This document shows, piece after piece, positions 1 through 7,894 of a stretch of 64,000 nucleotides of DNA (positions within the stretch are counted from its first letter, which is position 1; every line of letters starts with the position of its first letter). This DNA is from Gallaecimonas mangrovi. Its GTDB lineage: Bacteria > Pseudomonadota > Gammaproteobacteria > Enterobacterales > Gallaecimonadaceae. The position numbers were made by a program, and so were the translations under genes. The notes under the pieces were generated by a model. It was not told where the DNA came from. It worked only from the letters and a program-made list of their open reading frames with translations, and searched no databases. The stretch lies in assembly GCF_003367375.1 (NCBI RefSeq), contig NZ_CP031416.1:1681501-1745500 (forward strand). Direction: 5' to 3'.

Positions 1-244
1 GGCAGTGAATAATATCAAAGTCGTCTTTTTCGTCCAAAAGCCCGACCTGGATCTCAGTGAAATTATCCGTGGTAAAAGGACCGCCAAGGGTGAGCATCCA
101 ATCAGCACCGGGGATCACCGCATCAACGGCACCGCGCTCTTCAAACTCCAGCGTAATATCAACCAGATCCTCGGCACTGAGGTGGTCGGCAGCCTTGGTT
201 AGGAAAAGTTCGTAACCCCAGTCAATTGCATCGTCGATAGACAT
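1..244 (-). CDS. dsDNA-mimic protein, HI1450/YciU family (partial)
   Basis: The reverse strand reads from an ATG at 244 (SD GGAG just upstream) to the window edge, about 81 residues without a stop. The acidic N-terminus (MSIDDAIDWGYELFLTKAAD, then LSAEDLVDITLEFEERGAVD and a DWM segment) resembles E. coli YciU and Haemophilus HI1450 (DUF440), acidic proteins proposed to mimic DNA and bind HU-type proteins. The FEERG block followed by an acidic tract is the part I recognise. Family members are about 105-110 residues, so roughly 25 C-terminal residues lie outside the window. The function is inferred from the family; the family call itself is fairly firm. Confidence 0.75.
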   Translation of the reverse strand, partial: MSIDDAIDWGYELFLTKAADHLSAEDLVDITLEFEERGAVDAVIPGADWMLTLGGPFTTDNFTEIQVGLLDEKDDFDIIHC

Positions 245-525
245 AGCGGCTCCTGTTGCGAAGGCCGCTATTGTCGCGCAATTTTTCGCCCTTGTGCAGG
301 GCTTTATTGGATATTTGAAAAAACAGCCTTCCATGGCTGACGACGTCCTGCACCAGGGAGTACGGTGTGTGATTGAAACTAACGGTGTTAGTGGTTATTC
401 AACAGGGCAGGAAGCGAATAGCTTTGTATGTAAATGCTTGATCTGACGTTTAATATTGGTTCCAGTTGTATGACTCTGCCTTTACACCGATAATGGCGGC
501 CCAACACTTATACAGTGCGGACGCT

Positions 526-978
526 ATGAACAGCCATACCCAGCAATTACTTATTGAAGCCGAGCAGCGCTGCCGCCAATCTGGCCGGCAATGGACTTCT
601 CAGCGCGCTGATGTGCTCAGTGTGTTGGCCGACTGCCGTGGTCCCGTTACCGCTTATGAATTGCTGGATGCCATTAAAGCTGTGCACCCTAATCCGAAGC
701 CGGCCACTGTTTACCGGGCCTTGGAGTTTTTCATGGAATTGGGGCTTGTTCATAAACTGGATTCGGCCAACCGCTTCGTGCTTTGCAGCCACCAGCATGA
801 GCATCACCACCGTGCGCAATTTCTTATCTGTGATAGCTGCGGTCATGTTGATGAAGTGCCTGTGCCTGGTAACTTATTGAAATTGCTTGAATCTGAAGCC
901 GACAAGCTAGGCTTTACCATGGCCGACAAAGGTCTGGAGATCCACGGTAAGTGCCGGGATTGCACAAAACAGCATTGA
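526..978 (+). CDS. zur: Zinc uptake regulator Zur (Fur family)
   Basis: A 150-residue Fur-family repressor that senses zinc and normally shuts off znuABC-type uptake. The N-terminal winged helix (SQRADVLSVL, then KPATVYRALEFFMELGLVHKL) is followed by the dimerisation domain with metal ligands: a His-rich HQHEHHH run, CDSCG around residue 103, and a C-terminal HGKCRDC pair of cysteines. It matches Zur better than Fur because of the start (MNSHTQQLLIEAEQRC versus Zur TTQELLAQAEKIC) and the short tail. An upstream in-frame start at 466 would add 20 residues; I chose 526 because the family alignment begins there. Monocistronic; no clear Zur operator was recognised upstream. Confidence 0.88.
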   Translation: MNSHTQQLLIEAEQRCRQSGRQWTSQRADVLSVLADCRGPVTAYELLDAIKAVHPNPKPATVYRALEFFMELGLVHKLDSANRFVLCSHQHEHHHRAQFLICDSCGHVDEVPVPGNLLKLLESEADKLGFTMADKGLEIHGKCRDCTKQH

Positions 979-1004
979 GAAATTTTTTCGCTGTCATTAC
1001 GCTT

Positions 1005-1020
1005 ACGTAAACGGATTATA
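1005..1020 (+). promoter_or_regulatory. Candidate LacI-family operator upstream of the first chemoreceptor
   Basis: ACGTAAACGGATTATA shares the left half-site ACGTAAACG with the sites in front of two sugar transporter genes at 9296 and 12206. Those sites resemble the LacI/PurR-type palindrome ACGTAAACG-TTTACGT. The site overlaps the -35 element of the predicted sigma-28 promoter at 1019. It is only a sequence match, and the right half is degenerate. Confidence 0.3.
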
Positions 1021-1045
1021 AATAACCGCGCTTTGCTGCCGATAG
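1019..1045 (+). promoter_or_regulatory. Candidate sigma-28 (FliA) promoter of the first chemoreceptor
   Basis: TAAA at 1019-1022, 15 bases, then GCCGATAG at 1038-1045. This is the flagellar sigma-28 consensus TAAA-N15-GCCGATAA with one mismatch, about 30 bases ahead of the receptor start. It fits the usual class 3 (late flagellar) control of chemoreceptor genes. Confidence 0.7.
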
Positions 1046-1075
1046 GGCAGTATGGCGAGACGTAAGAGTCATAAC

Positions 1076-2626
1076 ATGCGAACAAACCTGCCTGTTACTG
1101 GCCGCGAACGCACCTTTAGTTCGGAGCGGCGGCTAGTGTCTATTACCGATCTTAACGGGATCATTACCTACAGTAATCCCGATTTTGTTGAGATAAGCGG
1201 TTACAGCAAAGCCGAGCTGGAAGGTCAGCCGCACAATATTGTGCGCCATCCCGACATGCCCGCTGCTGCTTTCGAAAACATGTGGGCGCACTTAAAGGCC
1301 GGTAAACCATGGATGGGGCTGGTGAAAAACCGCTGTAAAAACGGTGACCACTACTGGGTGCAGGCTTATATCACGCCGATCACCGACCAAGGTCGAGTCG
1401 TGGGGTACGAATCGGTGCGTAGCTGCCCCAGTCGCGATGACATCAGCCGCGCTGAAGCCCTCTATTTGCTGATCAATAAAGGCAAAAAAGCCAGTCTTAA
1501 AAAAATTGAACCGCAATTGGTGGGTATTGCCCTTGGGGCGCTGGTTATGGCGCTTTTTTACGCCCTTGGCTGGCGGCTCGCGGCTGAGCTGTGGGTTATG
1601 GCAGCCTTTGCGGTATATGGCATTTGGAGCCGCATTAAACGCAATACCATCTTTGCCAGTTTAAGCGCCTTACTCCCTAAAGCCTTTAGTGACGAACTGG
1701 CGGTAAAAGCCTTTACCGATAATAGTGACCAGCTTGGGGTGCTAAAGGTGAAAATCTTATCGACCAAAGCCCACTTAGACATGGTGATGACCCGTATTGA
1801 TGGCGCCGCGAATGAGGTGTCGGCGAACGCCGATGAAGGCTTAGCGCAAACTGAAAAAGTGGTTGGCCAAATAGCAAGGCAGCAGCGGGAAACCGAACGG
1901 GTGGCAACGGCCATGCAGCAGATGACCACCACCATTGCAGAAGTCTCAGGCCATGTGCAGGCCACCGCCGACAAAGCCGAATCGGCCAGACAGCTGGCGT
2001 CACATGGGCGCGATATTGCCAGCCAAACCCGGCAAGCAATTGAAAAGCTAAAGCTAACCGTTGACGGTATAGGCCAGTCGGTGCAGAGCTTGTCTGATGA
2101 AACCCACAGCATTGCCCAGGCCGCCATGCTTATCGAGCAAATTGCTGAGCAAACCAATTTGCTAGCTCTTAATGCCGCCATTGAGGCGGCAAGAGCGGGA
2201 GAGCAGGGCCGCGGTTTTGCGGTGGTGGCCGATGAAGTTAGGCAGTTAGCCGGGCGTACCCAACAATCGACCCAGCAAATTCACCATATTATTGACAGCC
2301 TGACCCGCCAGGCGGGTAAAGCGGTTGAGGTAGTGGGCGTGGGCAAAGAGGACGCAGAACATGGCCAGCAGCAGGTGCGTGAAGCCGAACAAATGCTGGA
2401 AGGTATCTTCGGTGAGGTTGGCACCATCGCCCATATGTCGATACAAATGGCCGCTGCGGTAGAGCAACAAGCGCAGGTCGCGGAAGAAGTGAATCAGCAA
2501 GTTGTAACCATTGCCAGTCTTGCGGGCAACAGCGCCTTACAAACCGAGGCGGCGGCCAATAACGTCAAGCAATTAAGTGGTGTTTCGCAGCAGCTTCAGG
2601 AAATGGTTAGCCGCTTTCGGCACTGA
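1076..2626 (+). CDS. Aer-like PAS methyl-accepting chemotaxis protein (paralog 1)
   Basis: 516-residue chemoreceptor. An N-terminal PAS domain (about 10-115; [10 protein letters not shown] and [16 protein letters not shown]) would bind a redox or small-molecule cofactor as in Aer. A short hydrophobic membrane anchor follows (about 145-180). The C-terminal MCP signalling domain has the hairpin tip [20 protein letters not shown], which contacts CheA and CheW. I see no periplasmic sensor domain. The start at 1076 was chosen over 1052 because the paralog at 5146 begins with the same M-R-x-NLPVT. It follows a candidate sigma-28 promoter and ends at a strong terminator. The signal sensed is unknown. 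Confidence 0.9.
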   Translation: MRTNLPVTGRERTFSSERRLVSITDLNGIITYSNPDFVEISGYSKAELEGQPHNIVRHPDMPAAAFENMWAHLKAGKPWMGLVKNRCKNGDHYWVQAYITPITDQGRVVGYESVRSCPSRDDISRAEALYLLINKGKKASLKKIEPQLVGIALGALVMALFYALGWRLAAELWVMAAFAVYGIWSRIKRNTIFASLSALLPKAFSDELAVKAFTDNSDQLGVLKVKILSTKAHLDMVMTRIDGAANEVSANADEGLAQTEKVVGQIARQQRETERVATAMQQMTTTIAEVSGHVQATADKAESARQLASHGRDIASQTRQAIEKLKLTVDGIGQSVQSLSDETHSIAQAAMLIEQIAEQTNLLALNAAIEAARAGEQGRGFAVVADEVRQLAGRTQQSTQQIHHIIDSLTRQAGKAVEVVGVGKEDAEHGQQQVREAEQMLEGIFGEVGTIAHMSIQMAAAVEQQAQVAEEVNQQVVTIASLAGNSALQTEAAANNVKQLSGVSQQLQEMVSRFRH

Positions 2627-2656
2627 TAAAAAAGCCCGGCTTAGGCCGGGCTTTTT
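2627..2656. terminator. Bidirectional intrinsic terminator
   Basis: AAAAAGCCCGGC, loop TTAG, then GCCGGGCTTTTT. It lies between convergent genes, with A and T runs on both sides, so it can serve the chemoreceptor and the Bax-inhibitor gene. Confidence 0.88.
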
Positions 2657-2667
2657 GCGGTGCTGAC

Positions 2668-3324
2668 TTAGCGTCTACCGAGAATGCGCAGTACCCGCAG
2701 GAACAAGTTAATAATGTCGATATAAAGCGCGGCAGCGCTATCGATAGCATTATCAACCGTCTTGGGAATGCTGTTGGCGCGGCCCCAGTCGTAACCGATG
2801 TAGCCACAGAATATCAGGGCGACAATCCAGTCAAGAATGCCGTGGTGCATTTTAAAGACAAAGGCTTCAACCAGCTCCACCACGATCACCAGCAACAAAG
2901 CGATGGTTAAGGCGCCGCCAATGCGGGCAAAGAAGGCAGGAAACAAGGTGCCAAACGCCATCATGCCAATGGTCACCAAGCCGGTTACCCGTACTGCCTC
3001 GATAACCACTTGGGGGTCATACTGTGCAACCACCAGGTTAATCACAAACCCAAATGGCACCACCACCAAGTTATAACCGAGAAAGCTCACCCAAGGATTA
3101 TCGGATTTATTACAAAGATAAATGCCGGCAAAGCAGCATACGAAGTAACCGATAAAGAGCAGCATCGGGTTAATGCTCAAGATCGCATAGGGATCAATAT
3201 GGGTGACCATCCACCAGTTAGCCAAGAGGCCCCAGGCTAGGGTAAGGCCAATAACAAAGTTATACAGGGGGGCACTGATTAGCGCGTCGCTGGTTTCCCG
3301 GCGCTTAAATACACTCACTTCCAT
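2668..3324 (-). CDS. Bax inhibitor-1/YccA family membrane protein
   Basis: A 218-residue polytopic protein with about seven hydrophobic segments and the C-terminal family block ALYIDIINLFLRVLRILG, preceded by aspartates (YDWGRA, DNAID) typical of BI-1/TMBIM proteins. E. coli relatives (YccA, YbhL) are inner-membrane proteins; YccA interacts with FtsH, and structural homologs act as pH-sensitive calcium leak channels. The length equals the family norm. The start at 3324 has GGAAT about 8 bases upstream. It stands alone, ending at the terminator shared with the chemoreceptor. Role in this organism not inferable. Confidence 0.87.
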   Translation of the reverse strand: MEVSVFKRRETSDALISAPLYNFVIGLTLAWGLLANWWMVTHIDPYAILSINPMLLFIGYFVCCFAGIYLCNKSDNPWVSFLGYNLVVVPFGFVINLVVAQYDPQVVIEAVRVTGLVTIGMMAFGTLFPAFFARIGGALTIALLLVIVVELVEAFVFKMHHGILDWIVALIFCGYIGYDWGRANSIPKTVDNAIDSAAALYIDIINLFLRVLRILGRR

Positions 3325-3483
3325 GGATACATTCCGTTGCGGGTAATAAATTCAAAGCGCAAGGATACTGCCCGGTAATATAGAGGTTGTCAATTTGTCG
3401 CTCTGGTTGCCGCCCAAGCGGCAACGCCTTGCCGCCGTTTCGAGGGCTGGGCAAAAGCCAGGCTAATGCCCAGAGGCCTCGAA

Positions 3484-3729
3484 TTAACGCCCGGCACTAA
3501 ATTGGCGATAGGCGCTTAATGCCTTAGACAAGTTGGCATTGGCATCTTGCTGCTGTGCTTTAGGGTCTTGCGACAAGGCAACACCGGCAGCAGACAGGCT
3601 AACAGTGTCGCCTTCCGCGCCAACACCGTTGTTCTGCGCGGCCAAGTCTTGGCTGGCAGGGGTTTTCTCAAGCTGCTGCAGCGGAGAATGGCTGGCGGAA
3701 GAATGCAGCGAGTTGTTGATGTTCATCAT
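3484..3729 (-). CDS. Small hypothetical protein with a DTVSLS motif
   Basis: An 81-residue protein rich in Gln, Ala and Ser with no membrane segment. The start at 3729 is set by a perfect AAGGAG ribosome site; an upstream in-frame ATG would precede that site. The central GDTVSLSAAGVALSQ resembles a short motif found in FlgM-like and other flagella-associated proteins, and the C-terminal third (NANLSKALSAYRQF) could be helical. Its position between chemoreceptor genes is consistent with a flagellar link. That is only a suggestion; I do not recognise the family. Confidence 0.55.
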   Translation of the reverse strand: MMNINNSLHSSASHSPLQQLEKTPASQDLAAQNNGVGAEGDTVSLSAAGVALSQDPKAQQQDANANLSKALSAYRQFSAGR

Positions 3730-3899
3730 GTTTTGCTCCTTAAGGATGCATGAGTGGTGCATGTAAATGCGCTAACACTCCAGCAAAGGGCGGGCCAACA
3801 TTACCCACTTGCTCATTACGTCCTTAATTTAGGCGTTGATATTAACAGCTGCCACCGAATGGGGGACAATAGTGCCTTTGCTGTTGCTGGACTGTTGAT

Positions 3900-5003
3900 A
3901 TGTACGAAAATTTTGATGCCGAGCTGGGGTGGGCCGCACTTCACATGCCCCGTACCCGTGCCGCTGTTGCGGCTTTGCCTGCCCTTAATGGCGTGCGCCT
4001 TGCCTGTAATATGCACCTGGATTTAAAAATGGCGCCGTTGGTGGCTGGGCTGATAGACCGCGGCGCAGAGGTGTTTCTTACTACCTGTAATCCCACTACG
4101 GTTCAAAATGATGTTGTTGATTTTCTAGTTAAAAAAGGCGCCAGTGCCCATGCATGGCGTGACATGAGTGACAGTGACTGGTCAGACTCTTTTGATAAAG
4201 CACTGGCCTGGGGCCCCACTCACTTGTGTGAAATGGGGGCCGATCTGACCAGCCGTTTGCACCAAAGCAGCAACGGTCCTGCCATTATCGCCGGCCTGGA
4301 AGCAACCGGCTCCGGCATTAGCCGCCTTGGCGGTGTCACACCGCGCTACCCGATTTTTAACTGGGACGATTTACCCGTTAAAGAGGGGCTGCATAATCGC
4401 CACATGGTAGGGTTAACGGCTTGGCACACCTTTTTTCAAACCACGCATCTCACATTGCATGAGAAAACCGTGGTGGTGATTGGCTATGGTCTGGTGGGGC
4501 AAGGGGTTGCCGCGGCGGCAAAGGCCTATGGTGGCCAGGTGCAAATTGCCGAGTTAGACCCGGCCCGGGCGCTGCAAGCAAAATACGACGGCTGGCCGGT
4601 GGTTGACCTGTTAGAGGCCATGCCTCAAGCCGATGTGATTGCAACGGCAACTGGCGCCAAGGGTGTGCTGGCCGCTAAGCATCTGCAAGCACTGAAAGAC
4701 GGCGCTTTTATCCTTAACGTTGGCCATGTTGCCCAAGAGATTGATGTGCCGTTTCTTAAGCAGCACCCCCACAGCCAGCCCATGCCTTATGTGGATGCCT
4801 ACCGCCTGCCTGATAAAACCCTGTATCTGCTGGCCGACGGCTCCATGTTTAATTTAACGGCGGGTTATGGCGACAGCCTAAATGCCTTTGATGTGACCTT
4901 GGCAGTGATGGCCGCCGGTATAGGACATATCGTTGATGCAGGTAAAGACTGGCAACCCGGATTGTATTTGCTTCCACAATCAGCCTGGAAAGCTGTGCTA
5001 TAA
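3900..5003 (+). CDS. S-adenosylhomocysteine hydrolase-like protein with altered catalytic site
   Basis: A 367-residue protein collinear with SAH hydrolase, which cleaves S-adenosylhomocysteine using bound NAD. Visible landmarks are NMHLD (39), a Cys-rich CNPTTVQND, GADLT (113-117), the Rossmann motif VVVIGYGLVGQG (191-202) and NVGHVAQEIDV. Compared by eye with human AHCY, the His, Glu and Lys catalytic positions look retained (H39, E134, K161). The two catalytic aspartates appear as M112 and H165, the HPSFVM adenosine-binding segment is changed, and the Lys-Pro-x-x-Tyr-Arg-Tyr tail is absent. It may use another substrate or be a regulator. No good ribosome site; flanked by two chemoreceptors. 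Confidence 0.75.
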   Translation: MYENFDAELGWAALHMPRTRAAVAALPALNGVRLACNMHLDLKMAPLVAGLIDRGAEVFLTTCNPTTVQNDVVDFLVKKGASAHAWRDMSDSDWSDSFDKALAWGPTHLCEMGADLTSRLHQSSNGPAIIAGLEATGSGISRLGGVTPRYPIFNWDDLPVKEGLHNRHMVGLTAWHTFFQTTHLTLHEKTVVVIGYGLVGQGVAAAAKAYGGQVQIAELDPARALQAKYDGWPVVDLLEAMPQADVIATATGAKGVLAAKHLQALKDGAFILNVGHVAQEIDVPFLKQHPHSQPMPYVDAYRLPDKTLYLLADGSMFNLTAGYGDSLNAFDVTLAVMAAGIGHIVDAGKDWQPGLYLLPQSAWKAVL

Positions 5004-5021
5004 CTGATACTTGTCTTTATA

Positions 5022-5047
5022 AGAACCCGCTTAAGGCGGGTTTTTTT
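5022..5047 (+). terminator. Intrinsic terminator of the SAH hydrolase-like gene
   Basis: AACCCGC, loop TTAAG, GCGGGTT followed by a run of T, 20 bases after the stop codon. Confidence 0.85.
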
Positions 5048-5087
5048 AGCGGCAAAATAATTTGTTTAAAAAGTGTTAAATGTGACT

Positions 5088-5114
5088 TCAGGATGCGCTT
5101 ATTGGTGCCGATAA
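5088..5114 (+). promoter_or_regulatory. Candidate sigma-28 (FliA) promoter of the second chemoreceptor
   Basis: An exact GCCGATAA -10 element at 5107-5114, with TCAGG 14 bases upstream, near the Pseudomonas-type TCAAG -35 variant. It lies 31 bases ahead of the receptor start. The word GCCGATA followed by a GCGAGACGT block is also found in front of the first receptor, which supports a shared promoter type. Confidence 0.6.
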
Positions 5115-5145
5115 GCGAGACGTGGATGTAAAGGAATCTTGGACC

Positions 5146-6699
5146 ATGCGAAAGAACCTGCCGGTAACCGACCGTGAACGTACCTTCGGTGAGAAAGTTA
5201 AACTTATATCCGCTACCGATCTGCGCGGTGTTATTACCCACTGCAATGACGCTTTTGTTGATATCAGCGGCTTCACTCGCGACGAGATAGTTGGTCAGCC
5301 ACATAATCTGGTGCGTCATCCCGATATGCCACCCGCTGCCTTTAAAGTCATGTGGGAGCATCTTAAGGCCGGTAAGCCCTGGATGGGGATGGTAAAAAAC
5401 CGCTGTAAAAATGGTGATTTTTATTGGGTTAATGCCTATGTCACACCGATAACTGAAAATGGCACTGTGATTGGCTACGAGTCGGTAAGAAGCTGCCCTA
5501 GCCGTGAAGATATCGCCCGTGCCGAAGCGCTTTATCAAAAGCTCAATAAAGGGCAGCGCACCGAGCCGGTAGTTCAAATTCAGCTGCAATACCTGCTGTT
5601 AGCCGTGGCGTTAGTGGCTGCCGGGGTTTTGTATTTCCTCAAATACGACGGCGCCTCTGAAATTATGCTGCTATTGACCCTACTTGCCTATGGCTCTTGG
5701 GTCAGCATGAGCCGTCAGAAAACCTTGAGTACCTTAAACCAGCTTCTTTCTGGCTATTTCAGCCATCCATTAGCCATTAAGAGTTACACCAGTAGCGTTT
5801 CCCGGTTAGGAGAGCTTCAGGTACGCATTTTAAGTGCTCAGGCGCATTTAGATACGGTATTAACCCGTATCGAAGATGCCTCTGCTGAAGTGGCACGCCA
5901 GTCGCGAAATGGCTTGAGCCAAGCCGAGGCGGCCAGTGGCCAGATGCAGCGCCAGCAAGGCGAAACCGAGCAAGTGGCGGCGGCCATGCACCAGATGACC
6001 ACCACCATTGCTGAGGTGTCGCAGCACGTTCAGGAAACCGCCACCAAGGCAGAACAGTCCAGCGCCTTGGCCAAAGAAGGGCGTAGCACCGCCAATACCA
6101 CCCGCCGCTCTATCGAGCAGCTCAAAGATACGGTTGATAGCATCAGTGAGTCGGTTGTTGCCTTGTCAGAGCAAAGCCATCGTATTGCCCAGGCCGCGCA
6201 AATTATTGAGCAAATTGCCGAACAAACTAACCTGCTGGCGCTAAACGCTGCCATTGAAGCGGCCAGGGCAGGGGATCAGGGCCGCGGCTTTGCCGTGGTG
6301 GCCGACGAAGTACGGCAACTGGCCAAGCGCACCCAAGACTCCACCCAGGAGATCCACCAAATTATTGATGAGCTAAGCCGCCGCGCTGATGCTGCGGTTA
6401 AGGTTGCAGAAGTTGGCCGGGATGGCGCTGAGTCGGGTTTAGAAAACGTACGCGAAGCCGAAGGGGTGTTAGAGAATATCGCTGATGTGGTGAGTTCCAT
6501 TGCCTCAATGTCGATGCAAATGGCTACTGCCGTTGAAGAGCAATCCCATGTGGCCGAAGAGGTTAATCGCCAGGTAACAACCATTTCCACCTTGGCACAA
6601 GAAAGCCTGGGTAAATCGCAGGCCGCCTCCGGCAGCATCTTAAAATTGCAGCAAGTTTCAGACGGTATGCACGAATTAGTTACCCGCTTTAAAAAATAA
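5146..6699 (+). CDS. Aer-like PAS methyl-accepting chemotaxis protein (paralog 2)
   Basis: 517 residues, with the same architecture as the receptor at 1076: PAS (about 10-115), a short membrane anchor around 150-185 ([16 protein letters not shown]), then a full MCP signalling domain with [20 protein letters not shown]. The two proteins are similar along their whole length, with the strongest identity in the PAS domain and the tip. The start at 5146 has AAGGA about 12 bases upstream. It is transcribed alone from a candidate sigma-28 promoter to a strong terminator. It is likely a duplicate of paralog 1; which signal each senses cannot be read from the sequence. Confidence 0.9.
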   Translation: MRKNLPVTDRERTFGEKVKLISATDLRGVITHCNDAFVDISGFTRDEIVGQPHNLVRHPDMPPAAFKVMWEHLKAGKPWMGMVKNRCKNGDFYWVNAYVTPITENGTVIGYESVRSCPSREDIARAEALYQKLNKGQRTEPVVQIQLQYLLLAVALVAAGVLYFLKYDGASEIMLLLTLLAYGSWVSMSRQKTLSTLNQLLSGYFSHPLAIKSYTSSVSRLGELQVRILSAQAHLDTVLTRIEDASAEVARQSRNGLSQAEAASGQMQRQQGETEQVAAAMHQMTTTIAEVSQHVQETATKAEQSSALAKEGRSTANTTRRSIEQLKDTVDSISESVVALSEQSHRIAQAAQIIEQIAEQTNLLALNAAIEAARAGDQGRGFAVVADEVRQLAKRTQDSTQEIHQIIDELSRRADAAVKVAEVGRDGAESGLENVREAEGVLENIADVVSSIASMSMQMATAVEEQSHVAEEVNRQVTTISTLAQESLGKSQAASGSILKLQQVSDGMHELVTRFKK

Positions 6700-6727
6700 A
6701 AAAACCGGCCTCTAGGCCGGTTTTTTT
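6697..6727. terminator. Bidirectional intrinsic terminator
   Basis: AAAAAAACCGGCC, loop TCTA, GGCCGGTTTTTTT between convergent genes. It starts in the stop codon of the chemoreceptor and ends in the last codons of the opposing flavoprotein gene. Confidence 0.87.
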
Positions 6728-7526
6728 AATCCTTTTCGCTGCGTTTTTGCACCTGGTGCTGATCTTCTGTCAGGCCAATTTTCCAATAGGGACTGGCGTA
6801 CATGGCTTTGCGTTCGATGTTATGTTCATCCAGAAAATAGCGGCGCAGGGCCCGTACAGTATTGCCTTCCCCAGCTGCAAAAATGGAAGGGCGCCCGCTT
6901 GGCCAGTCAATGGCTTTAATGGCATCTAACTGCTGGCTGCTGGGGTTTTGTGCATCTGGATTGATGAGCCAAGTGATGCTTAAACCTGCAGGTGCATCGA
7001 TAGGCTGTTTGTCGTCAGCACTTGGGATCTCAAAAAAGGCATAGCCCTTGGCATCTTGAGGTAACTCTTCGATGACTGCCGCCGCCGCTGGAATGGCACT
7101 CATATCGGCGGCAAACAAGAACCAGTCGGCATCGAGAGTTGACAGCTTTTTGGGGCCTGGGCCGGCAATGCCCACTTGGTCGCCCGCTTTGGCATTAACT
7201 GCAAACTGGCTTGCCGGGCCCATGTGCTGGTCACCGTGCAAAGCAAAATCGACGGTTAACTGCTGAGTGGCTGCATCGTAACGGCGCACGGTATAGGTGC
7301 GTACTATGGGTTTTTTACCTTCACCGGCCGGAAAAGCGTTGAGATCAGGCAAGGCATCACCAGGCTGGGGCAGCAATAACTTAAAGTTGGCCCCTTCCTG
7401 GCCTTCGGGGAAATCGTTGAGATTGTCGCCGCTGAAGATCACGCGCTGCATATTTGGCGTCAGGCGAGTGCTGGAATGCACCGTTATCAGGCGGGGCGGT
7501 TTACGGTTTTTTATTACTGGATTCAT
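6726..7526 (-). CDS. Siderophore-interacting protein (FAD-dependent ferric-siderophore reductase)
   Basis: A 266-residue SIP/ViuB-family flavoprotein that reduces ferric siderophores in the cytoplasm to release iron, using NAD(P)H. The N-terminal FAD-binding barrel includes RTYTVRRYD (around 75-83), with a HGDQHMGPASQF block and PGPKKLS. The C-terminal SIP domain ends with the family-typical YWKIGLTEDQHQ. It is the second gene of a pair with the ribbon-helix-helix regulator just upstream (5-base gap), so probably co-transcribed and controlled by it. It would suit processing of the hydroxamate siderophore encoded at 22.6-29.1 kb. No Fur box was seen in front of the pair. Confidence 0.9.
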   Translation of the reverse strand: MNPVIKNRKPPRLITVHSSTRLTPNMQRVIFSGDNLNDFPEGQEGANFKLLLPQPGDALPDLNAFPAGEGKKPIVRTYTVRRYDAATQQLTVDFALHGDQHMGPASQFAVNAKAGDQVGIAGPGPKKLSTLDADWFLFAADMSAIPAAAAVIEELPQDAKGYAFFEIPSADDKQPIDAPAGLSITWLINPDAQNPSSQQLDAIKAIDWPSGRPSIFAAGEGNTVRALRRYFLDEHNIERKAMYASPYWKIGLTEDQHQVQKRSEKD

Positions 7527-7531
7527 TGCGT

Positions 7532-7783
7532 TTACTCCTTGGCATCCAAGCGCGCTTCAAGGGCGGCAACCCGTTCTTCTAGTTCAAAAAAGCGCCGGGC
7601 TCGGTCACCGCCACCTTTCTGATGTTTGTTGATGTAGCGGCTTAGGATGCGTCTAATAACGGTGGCCATGGATACGTCGGCTTCCAAGTCAGCTTCCATC
7701 TCTAACTTCATGGTGTTGAGAAAGTCCAGCTGCTCGGAGTTAAGGCGTACCGACACCACTTGGGAACGGTTGTCGTCTTTCAT
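7532..7783 (-). CDS. Ribbon-helix-helix DNA-binding protein
   Basis: An 83-residue protein: a short basic N-terminus, a beta-strand QVVSVRLNS, two helices (EQLDFLNTMKLEMEAD and VSMATVIRRILSRYINKH), then a charged coiled-coil tail (FELEERVAALEARLD). This is the layout of CopG/Arc-type ribbon-helix-helix repressors. The start at 7783 has AGAGAG about 7 bases upstream; an upstream in-frame start at 7840 lies inside the putative operator and is less likely. It is probably an autoregulator of its operon with the siderophore-reductase gene 5 bases downstream. Two GTATAC palindromes sit in its promoter region. Ligand unknown. Confidence 0.7.
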   Translation of the reverse strand: MKDDNRSQVVSVRLNSEQLDFLNTMKLEMEADLEADVSMATVIRRILSRYINKHQKGGGDRARRFFELEERVAALEARLDAKE

Positions 7784-7795
7784 CGTCGGCTCTCT

Positions 7796-7820
7796 GTATA
7801 CGTTGTATTTGAATGTATAC
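7796..7820 (-). promoter_or_regulatory. Paired GTATAC palindromes, candidate operator of the RHH operon
   Basis: GTATAC occurs at 7796-7801 and 7815-7820, 19 bases apart (about two helical turns), each within an AT-rich context, beginning 13 bases upstream of the regulator start. Repeated short palindromes on one DNA face are what ribbon-helix-helix dimers bind. The link is inferred. Confidence 0.45.
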
Positions 7821-7847
7821 ATTGTTTTCAATGATGACAACCGGCAA

Positions 7848-7882
7848 TAAAAAAAAACCGGCGCCTAGGCGCCGGTTTTTCA
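7848..7882. terminator. Bidirectional intrinsic terminator
   Basis: The perfect palindrome AACCGGCGCC/GGCGCCGGTT is flanked by an A run and a T run. It terminates the first sugar transporter gene on the minus strand. Confidence 0.87.
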
Positions 7883-7894
7883 TTTCTTGCACAA

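Noticed and set aside
379-391. CTAACGGTGTTAG palindrome upstream of zur as a Zur operator
   Set aside because: It does not match the GATATGTTATAATATATC-like Zur consensus and is too short.
1558-2181. 207-residue minus-strand frame
   Set aside because: Antisense shadow of the chemoreceptor; low-complexity Ser/Ala translation.
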